From: CAZYPH01 sp964649095 | GTDB lineage: Bacteria; Bdellovibrionota; UBA1018; UBA923 | Assembly (NCBI GenBank): GCA_964649095.1 | Contig: CAZYPH010000087.1 | Coordinates: forward strand, 1-10,084 | Reading direction: 5' to 3' | DNA: 10,084 bases | Shown: positions 5,659 through 10,084 of the stretch, one piece after another | Position numbering within the stretch: position 1 is the first letter of the stretch | Layout of the letters: each line of letters opens with the position of its first letter | Position numbers and translations under genes: made by a program | Notes under the pieces: model-generated | What the model was told of the DNA's origin: nothing | The model's input: only the letters and a program-made list of their open reading frames with translations | The model's database searches: none

Positions 5659-6717
5659 ATGCAATCGATATTTTCTCGACGACAGGTCTGGTATTTATCG
5701 ATTTGGTTTTTAATTGTTTTTTTGCAAGCCACTTTTATTTTGCCAAAAAAATTTGAATTAAACGAAACTGTGACCGTTACAATGGCCCGGTCAGTGGAGG
5801 GGTTGTTAGAACAAGCCAAGGTCAATGATGATGTCGGGTATACGTTAGTAAATCTACGTTACTCTGCTGTCGAAAATGAAATACCGACCTGGAAAATGTT
5901 AGCAAACGAGGCTTTTGTCTTTGAACGCACAAAGCTCGTACGTGCCGAGAATCCGCGTATCACGATGTTCGATCAAATTGGCAACACCACACTCATTCAG
6001 GGCGATCGTGGAGAGTTTGTGATGGGAAGAAACCGTATGCAGATTGAGGGGCACGTGGTTATTACTTTTCCCGATGGATTTATCATTGAGACGACGAAGG
6101 GCATATACGATCCGAAATCGGGCAATATTAGTACCGATCAACCGTTTTATGGATATTCAAATCCTAAAGAGGACGCCGATCGATTACAAACTTGGGGTGT
6201 TGGTTTTTTAACCAGTCGAGAGTCACCTAAAATTAATATTTTAGACCAAGCTAAAGTAGAGGTGACTTCTAAGAATGAACGTACGGAAATCAAGTCTGAT
6301 TATGCAGTGATCAATCGTGAGCAACGTGTTGTTGATTTTACTATGCAACATGTCTTGCCTGGTTCTGATGCGCGCCTAGTCGAGTCGACGCAGGGCACGC
6401 TACTTGTTCGATCACGTAGACAAGAGGTCTTCTATAATCCGTCAGAAAAGCAGGCGAGTGATATGTTTGCCTACGAAGACGATTTTATTCGGGAGACAAA
6501 ACCAAAAGGCAAAAAAGGCCTTAAGTATGCTACGGCTGAGAAGGCTCAATTTATGTCAGATAAAGACCGGATTATTTTATCCGGCTACCCGTCGGCCTAT
6601 CAAGCAGATGACACGTTGACCGGCGAGGTGATTGTGTTGCATCGAAAGATTAATATTGTTGAAGTACAGCAAGCGAATGTGTTGCATCAACAAGAGCCCG
6701 CTTCACACGATAAATGA
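5659..6717 (+). CDS. lptC: LptC with C-terminal LptA/OstA-like domain (LPS transport)
   Basis: LptC is the inner-membrane-anchored periplasmic subunit that receives LPS from the LptB2FG transporter and passes it to LptA. I start at ATG 5659 (352 residues), ten bases after kdsC, because a purine-rich site precedes it. The frame also stays open to a TTG at 5632. Residues 10-28 are one membrane helix after basic R-R, the usual LptC anchor. Residues ~50-200 are strand-rich with the LptC pattern (N-L-R-Y-S then F-V-F-E-R, I-E-G-H-V-V-I, G-I-Y-D-P-K-S-G). LptC is normally about 190 residues. Here a second strand-rich part (~205-335) carries LptA/OstA-like features: Y-A-T-A-E-K-A, I-L-S-G-Y-P, D-D-T-L-T-G-E-V-I. 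Together they equal one LptC plus roughly one LptA. No separate lptA lies between this gene and lptB, where it usually sits, which supports a fusion (inference). An LptC with a lineage-specific extension is the alternative. Confidence 0.82.
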   Translation: MQSIFSRRQVWYLSIWFLIVFLQATFILPKKFELNETVTVTMARSVEGLLEQAKVNDDVGYTLVNLRYSAVENEIPTWKMLANEAFVFERTKLVRAENPRITMFDQIGNTTLIQGDRGEFVMGRNRMQIEGHVVITFPDGFIIETTKGIYDPKSGNISTDQPFYGYSNPKEDADRLQTWGVGFLTSRESPKINILDQAKVEVTSKNERTEIKSDYAVINREQRVVDFTMQHVLPGSDARLVESTQGTLLVRSRRQEVFYNPSEKQASDMFAYEDDFIRETKPKGKKGLKYATAEKAQFMSDKDRIILSGYPSAYQADDTLTGEVIVLHRKINIVEVQQANVLHQQEPASHDK

Positions 6718-6720
6718 GGT
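6716..6720 (+). promoter_or_regulatory. Shine-Dalgarno of lptB overlapping the lptC stop
   Basis: GAGGT begins within the lptC TGA (6715-6717) and stands five bases before the lptB ATG at 6726. It is the clearest ribosome binding site in the window and implies translational coupling of lptB to lptC. Confidence 0.65.
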
Positions 6721-6725
6721 CTTAG

Positions 6726-7454
6726 ATGGTTGTTAAACGTTTGGAAGCCAAAAATCTTAGTAAAACTTTTGGAAAACGTAATGTCGTTAAAGATGTTAGT
6801 TTCTCTGTCGAAAGTGGCCAAGTTGTAGGTCTGTTGGGGCCCAACGGCGCCGGCAAAACCACCTCGTTTTACATGGTAGTTGGTTTGGTGAAAGCGGATC
6901 AGGGACGAGTCTTGTTAGCAGGCGAAGACATTTCACACCTGCCCATGCACCAACGCGCAAAAAAGGGTTTGGGTTACTTACCGCAAGAGCCTAGTATTTT
7001 TAGAAAACTTTCGGTCGAAGATAATCTATTAGCTGTGTTAGAAAATACCGATCTCACTTCGGCGCAACGTAGGGAAAAACTTTCAAACTTATTAGAAGAT
7101 TTTAATATTCGTCACGTAGCGGGTCAGGCAGGTTATACGCTGTCAGGTGGTGAGCGTCGTCGTGTCGAAGTGGCTCGTGCATTAGCCTTAGATCCCTCTT
7201 TTATTTTGTTAGACGAGCCTTTTGCGGGTGTGGATCCGCTTGCTGTCGCCGATATTCAAGAGATTATTCGTAAGCTTAAAAGTCGTGGACTAGGCATTTT
7301 AATCACAGACCACAACGTACGCGAGACTTTAGGTATCTGCGACTTGGGGTATATTCTATCTGATGGTACAATTTTAGAAAAAGGCACACCAAATGAGATT
7401 GCGCAGTCGTCTCGAGCACGTGAAGCCTACTTGGGTGATAACTTTCGCCTTTAA
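6726..7454 (+). CDS. lptB: LPS export ABC transporter ATPase LptB
   Basis: LptB is the cytoplasmic ATPase dimer that powers LPS extraction by LptF/LptG. At 242 residues it has the family length (E. coli 241). All ABC motifs are present in order: Walker A G-P-N-G-A-G-K-T-T at 38-46 (Lys44), Q-loop Gln87 in Y-L-P-Q-E-P-S-I-F, signature L-S-G-G-E at 139-143, Walker B I-L-L-D-E-P-F-A-G-V-D-P with catalytic Glu164, and switch His196 in I-T-D-H-N-V-R-E-T. The Q-E-P-S-I-F-R-K-L and D-H-N-V-R-E-T-L forms are characteristic of LptB rather than of amino-acid (LivF/LivG) ATPases. It is 8 bp from lptC and 26 bp before rpoN, the arrangement seen across proteobacteria. The permease genes lptF and lptG are not in the window and are commonly encoded elsewhere. 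Confidence 0.97.
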   Translation: MVVKRLEAKNLSKTFGKRNVVKDVSFSVESGQVVGLLGPNGAGKTTSFYMVVGLVKADQGRVLLAGEDISHLPMHQRAKKGLGYLPQEPSIFRKLSVEDNLLAVLENTDLTSAQRREKLSNLLEDFNIRHVAGQAGYTLSGGERRRVEVARALALDPSFILLDEPFAGVDPLAVADIQEIIRKLKSRGLGILITDHNVRETLGICDLGYILSDGTILEKGTPNEIAQSSRAREAYLGDNFRL

Positions 7455-7457
7455 TTT

Positions 7458-7470
7458 TGTCTGAGAGACA
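7458..7470 (+). repeat. Small perfect inverted repeat in the lptB-rpoN gap
   Basis: TGTCT (7458-7462) and AGACA (7466-7470) are perfect inverted arms around GAG. They sit in the 26-base gap, just upstream of the purine stretch CTGAGAAA that serves as the best rpoN ribosome binding candidate. No T-run follows, so it is not a terminator. It could affect rpoN translation or be chance. Confidence 0.35.
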
Positions 7471-7480
7471 CTGAGAAATT

Positions 7481-9031
7481 ATGGCACTAGAAATTAAACA
7501 GTCGTTACGTCTGAGCCAACAGTTAGTAATGACGCCTCAATTGCAACAAGCGATTAAGTTATTGCAATTGAACCGTCTAGAGCTAGCGGACGTAATTAAT
7601 CAGGAGCTCATTGAAAACCCCTTATTAGAAGAAGCGGCTGAGACTTTAGATAACCCAGAGGGCTTAGAATTAACAGAACGCGAAGCTTCGAGTGATCCTA
7701 CGATCGACGCTCCAGATAATAAAATGGATGAATTTTCGGCCGGGGCTGATCAAACCGAAACGGTGTCTCAGGTTGCGGAATCTACCGAGAACAAAGACGA
7801 GATTGATTGGGAAGCCTACGTTGATGATGTAAATCAAAATTCGACATTGCCCACGATGCGTTTGAATACTGATGAGATGCCTGGGTTTGAGAGCATTCTC
7901 ACTAAAACGACTACGTTGGTCGATCATCTCCTGTGGCAACTTAGCGTTTCGGGATTGTTGCCTGAGGAACAAAAATTTGCCGAGCTAGTAATTGGTAACG
8001 TAAATGACGATGGTTATTTATTGGTACCGATCGAAGATCTGGCGCGCGAGGCCGCTCTAGATGTTGAAGATGCCGAAGAGGTTTTAAAGTTATTACAACG
8101 TTTTGATCCGATTGGGGCCTGCTCGAGGACTTTGCAAGAATGTCTGGGCGTGCAAGCGGAGTTTTTAAAACCTCGAAATGAACTTGTCGAAACCATTATA
8201 AAAAACCATCTAGCAGATTTAGAGCGCCGCAATTATCAAGGTGCCGCGCGTGCATTGGGTGTTTCTTTAGATGCTGTTATTGAAGCTACAAAAATCATCT
8301 TAGAATTAGAGCCTAAACCAGGGCGTTCTTTTGTGGCGAGCGACAATACGCAGTACATCACGCCTGATATCTATGTTTATAAAGTAGGTGGCGAGTATGC
8401 GATTTCTCTAAACGAAGATGGAATGCCAAAACTGCGTGTTTCCGGTTATTACAAAGATGTATTAGCTAGTGTACGCAATAATAAGGCGGTGCCCTCTGAA
8501 GCTACTGAAGCCGGCGCTACACCAAAAAATACATTAACAAAAGAATATATACAAGAAAAGTTACGTAGCGCAGTTTGGTTGATTCGTAGTATTCATAATC
8601 GGCAAAAGACGATTTATAAAGTTACTGAAAGTATCGTGAAACATCAGAAAGAATTTTTTGATAAGGGCGTAGGTTATTTAAAGCCCATGATTTTGAAAAA
8701 TGTTGCTAACGATATTGGCATGCATGAGTCCACAGTGTCGCGTGTCACTACGAATAAGTTCATGCACACGCCGGTGGGTATTTTTGAACTTAAGTATTTT
8801 TTCAACTCCGGTATTGCGTCGGCCGATGGTGAAGCCGATTTAGCCTCAGAGTCGGTGAAAGAAAAAATAAGACAGTTGGTTTCTAAAGAAGATCCCGCAC
8901 GTCCATTGTCAGATCAACGTATTGTCGAGTTGCTGCGGGCTGAAAACATTGACATTGCTCGCCGCACCGTCGCGAAATATCGCGATATTTTGAATATTCT
9001 TTCGTCATCAAAACGAAAGAAACATTTTTAA
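7481..9031 (+). CDS. rpoN: RNA polymerase sigma-54 factor
   Basis: Sigma-54 directs RNA polymerase to -24/-12 promoters and needs AAA+ enhancer-binding activators to open DNA. The 516-residue protein has every region. Region I (residues ~3-50) is the Gln/Leu-rich activator-interacting segment (L-R-L-S-Q-Q-L-V-M-T-P-Q-L-Q-Q-A-I-K-L-L-Q, written in pieces: Q-S-L-R-L-S-Q-Q, M-T-P-Q-L-Q-Q-A-I, E-N-P-L-L-E-E). Region II (~51-125) is a strongly acidic linker. A core-binding part follows, then a helix-turn-helix near 405-425 (M-H-E-S-T-V-S-R-V-T) with F-E-L-K-Y-F-F just after. The C-terminal RpoN box A-R-R-T-V-A-K-Y-R at 493-501 reads the -24 element. Its place after lptB is the classic one. The usual followers hpf and ptsN are absent, because the next gene is convergent and overlaps its stop. 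Start ATG 7481 agrees with family start M-A-L-E-I-K-Q. Confidence 0.98.
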   Translation: MALEIKQSLRLSQQLVMTPQLQQAIKLLQLNRLELADVINQELIENPLLEEAAETLDNPEGLELTEREASSDPTIDAPDNKMDEFSAGADQTETVSQVAESTENKDEIDWEAYVDDVNQNSTLPTMRLNTDEMPGFESILTKTTTLVDHLLWQLSVSGLLPEEQKFAELVIGNVNDDGYLLVPIEDLAREAALDVEDAEEVLKLLQRFDPIGACSRTLQECLGVQAEFLKPRNELVETIIKNHLADLERRNYQGAARALGVSLDAVIEATKIILELEPKPGRSFVASDNTQYITPDIYVYKVGGEYAISLNEDGMPKLRVSGYYKDVLASVRNNKAVPSEATEAGATPKNTLTKEYIQEKLRSAVWLIRSIHNRQKTIYKVTESIVKHQKEFFDKGVGYLKPMILKNVANDIGMHESTVSRVTTNKFMHTPVGIFELKYFFNSGIASADGEADLASESVKEKIRQLVSKEDPARPLSDQRIVELLRAENIDIARRTVAKYRDILNILSSSKRKKHF

Positions 9032-10084
9032 CACTTCAAGCGTTGGCCTACGACTACAAAATAACCCAGCGTTCCCCAGATAGGGAATAACATGAAGACG
9101 CGGTAGCCACTCGTTACCAGCTGCCAATCCTGGTCGTGGGGTGTATAAATGTACACTAGGAATATGGGTAGGCAGAGCCCATAAATCAATCCCACTATTT
9201 TCCATCCGTGTCGTAATTGTTTTGAGAGCAGCGCTGTGGCTAACACTACCAGTAGTGGTACGACATAGTGAGCACCTAGCATAAAGACATCTCTGATTAA
9301 AAAACGGTGCAGGGACTCCCATCGTTTTATCGCGTCGTAGACTGGATAAGTGCGTATTCGGTCGCCTAATCGGTATTGATCGGCAATACCCCAACTAGCT
9401 AGATAGATTTTTTGGAACCAAGGAATGATCATGGCGGTGGTCCAAAAGGCGATCTCTCGGATTTTCGTGCGCAGGATTGTGCGTCGATCGATGCTGATTC
9501 GCGCCTTGTGCAAGAAGAGAAATATTAAAAACATCGACAAACACGCCACACCTTCGTTTTTAAACGAGGAAGCACATGCGGCTAGTAACCAAAGTTCTCG
9601 TCGTGGGATGCAGCTATTAAAGTATCCGAGTAAAAACAGACCAAAACTAATGATCCAGAAAAAATCCATGTACCCATTGGTCATGTAACCAGCAAACGGC
9701 AGAAACGCTAATGGGATGAGAAACAATCGAGCCGCCAAAGCCATATGGTTTGTTGTAAGTAGTTTTGAAATAGAGTTCCACGCGATAGCTATTAACGCCC
9801 ATACTAAAAAGACTAACGTTCCGAAGGCGGCGTTTTCATTCCAACCGCCAAAGTGCTGCGTATCGCGCCACGAGGCAATGCCTAGAGCGCCGCCCAAAAA
9901 CCACGGGTAGTCACGTTGTGAGGCCTCATACATAAATCGCGATATATCTTGTGGAATAAATCCGAATAAAAATTCAAATTTATAGCGATGGAACCAAATT
10001 GTGCTTGCATCAGGACCAGCGAGTGGGGCGGTGAAAAAAGACATCCTGAGATAGGGAAATAATACGAAGCAGAGCAATAAAGTT
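9028..10084 (-). CDS. Polytopic GT-C-type glycosyltransferase-like membrane protein, 5' end cut
   Basis: The frame stays open to the right window edge. A TTG at 10077-10075 could be a start, but sense codons continue upstream (T-L-L-L), so the true start probably lies outside. At least 350 residues are visible, with many hydrophobic segments typical of about eight or more membrane helices. Motifs I associate with an uncharacterised GT-C family are present in order: a first-loop G-P-D-A-S acid (the GT-C catalytic Asp position, inferred), D-Y-P-W-F-L-G, N-G-Y-M-D-F-F, S-F-K-N-E-G and, near the C-terminus at about 9144-9100, T-P-H-D-Q-D-W-Q-L-V-T-S. GT-C enzymes use polyprenyl-phosphate sugars at the outer face of the inner membrane, so a role in decorating LPS, protein or other glycans is possible but unproven. 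Its TAA at 9030-9028 overlaps the rpoN stop tail to tail. Substrate unknown. Confidence 0.7.
   Translation of the reverse strand, partial: TLLLCFVLFPYLRMSFFTAPLAGPDASTIWFHRYKFEFLFGFIPQDISRFMYEASQRDYPWFLGGALGIASWRDTQHFGGWNENAAFGTLVFLVWALIAIAWNSISKLLTTNHMALAARLFLIPLAFLPFAGYMTNGYMDFFWIISFGLFLLGYFNSCIPRRELWLLAACASSFKNEGVACLSMFLIFLFLHKARISIDRRTILRTKIREIAFWTTAMIIPWFQKIYLASWGIADQYRLGDRIRTYPVYDAIKRWESLHRFLIRDVFMLGAHYVVPLLVVLATALLSKQLRHGWKIVGLIYGLCLPIFLVYIYTPHDQDWQLVTSGYRVFMLFPIWGTLGYFVVVGQRLKC

Noticed and set aside
9008..9394. Second minus-strand frame (128 codons) at the rpoN end
   Set aside because: It overlaps the long membrane-protein frame, which has consistent membrane helices and ordered family motifs. 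This one reads as a shadow.
9425..9910. Plus-strand open frames (87 and 64 codons) downstream of rpoN
   Set aside because: Both are antisense to the membrane-protein gene, lack ribosome binding sites and read as basic, low-complexity shadows.
1..10084. CRISPR arrays, transposons, att sites, tRNA or rRNA genes
   Set aside because: No regularly spaced direct repeats, transposase motifs, terminal inverted repeats or cloverleaf/rRNA segments were seen on either strand. The window is almost fully coding with housekeeping genes.

Overview
The window holds eight substantial genes on a roughly 43-45% GC chromosome (estimated by eye), packed with almost no non-coding DNA. Six are confidently identified. 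The order pyrG - kdsA - kdsC - lptC(A) - lptB - rpoN is the lipopolysaccharide (LPS) export / sigma-54 neighbourhood known from Gram-negative proteobacteria and especially from the former Deltaproteobacteria. A coiled-coil protein plus a stand-alone GGDEF protein sits upstream. Together these suggest a didermic, LPS-making, sigma-54-using bacterium, most plausibly of the Bdellovibrionota or another former-deltaproteobacterial group. That placement is inference from gene order and remembered protein style. No rRNA, tRNA, CRISPR array, insertion sequence or phage gene is visible.

Layout: 1-50 (-) looks like the first codons of a divergent gene cut by the window edge. 51-111 is a short divergent intergenic region. 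112-1845 (+) encodes a protein with a degenerate receiver-like N-terminal domain, a long Ser/Ala/Pro/acidic linker and a long coiled coil. 1859-2500 (+) is a small GGDEF diguanylate cyclase with an intact signature but no RxxD inhibitory site. 2558-4189 is CTP synthase, with a promoter-like element placed so that its transcript could be leaderless. 4202-5008 is a KDO-8-phosphate synthase carrying all four ligands of the metal-dependent class. 5046-5648 is KDO-8-phosphate phosphatase. 5659-6717 is a membrane-anchored LptC that carries a C-terminal LptA/OstA-like domain. 6726-7454 is the LptB ATPase and 7481-9031 is sigma-54. 9028-10084 (-) is a polytopic GT-C-type glycosyltransferase-like protein, cut at the right edge and convergent with rpoN with a 4-bp overlap.

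How they work together: PyrG supplies CTP, which is needed to activate KDO as CMP-KDO. KdsA and KdsC make KDO for the LPS inner core. LptC(A) and LptB are parts of the machine that extracts LPS from the inner membrane and carries it across the periplasm. The separate lptA and the kdsD isomerase gene that often belong to this cluster are absent here, as are the genes usually found after rpoN (hpf, ptsN). The coiled-coil/GGDEF pair is probably a c-di-GMP signalling module. Its placement beside envelope genes may or may not be functional.

The observations most worth checking are the LptC-LptA fusion, the pseudo-receiver/coiled-coil/GGDEF pair, the metal-dependent KdsA, the candidate leaderless pyrG, the hairpin covering the kdsC start codon, and the terminator-less convergent overlap at the end of rpoN.
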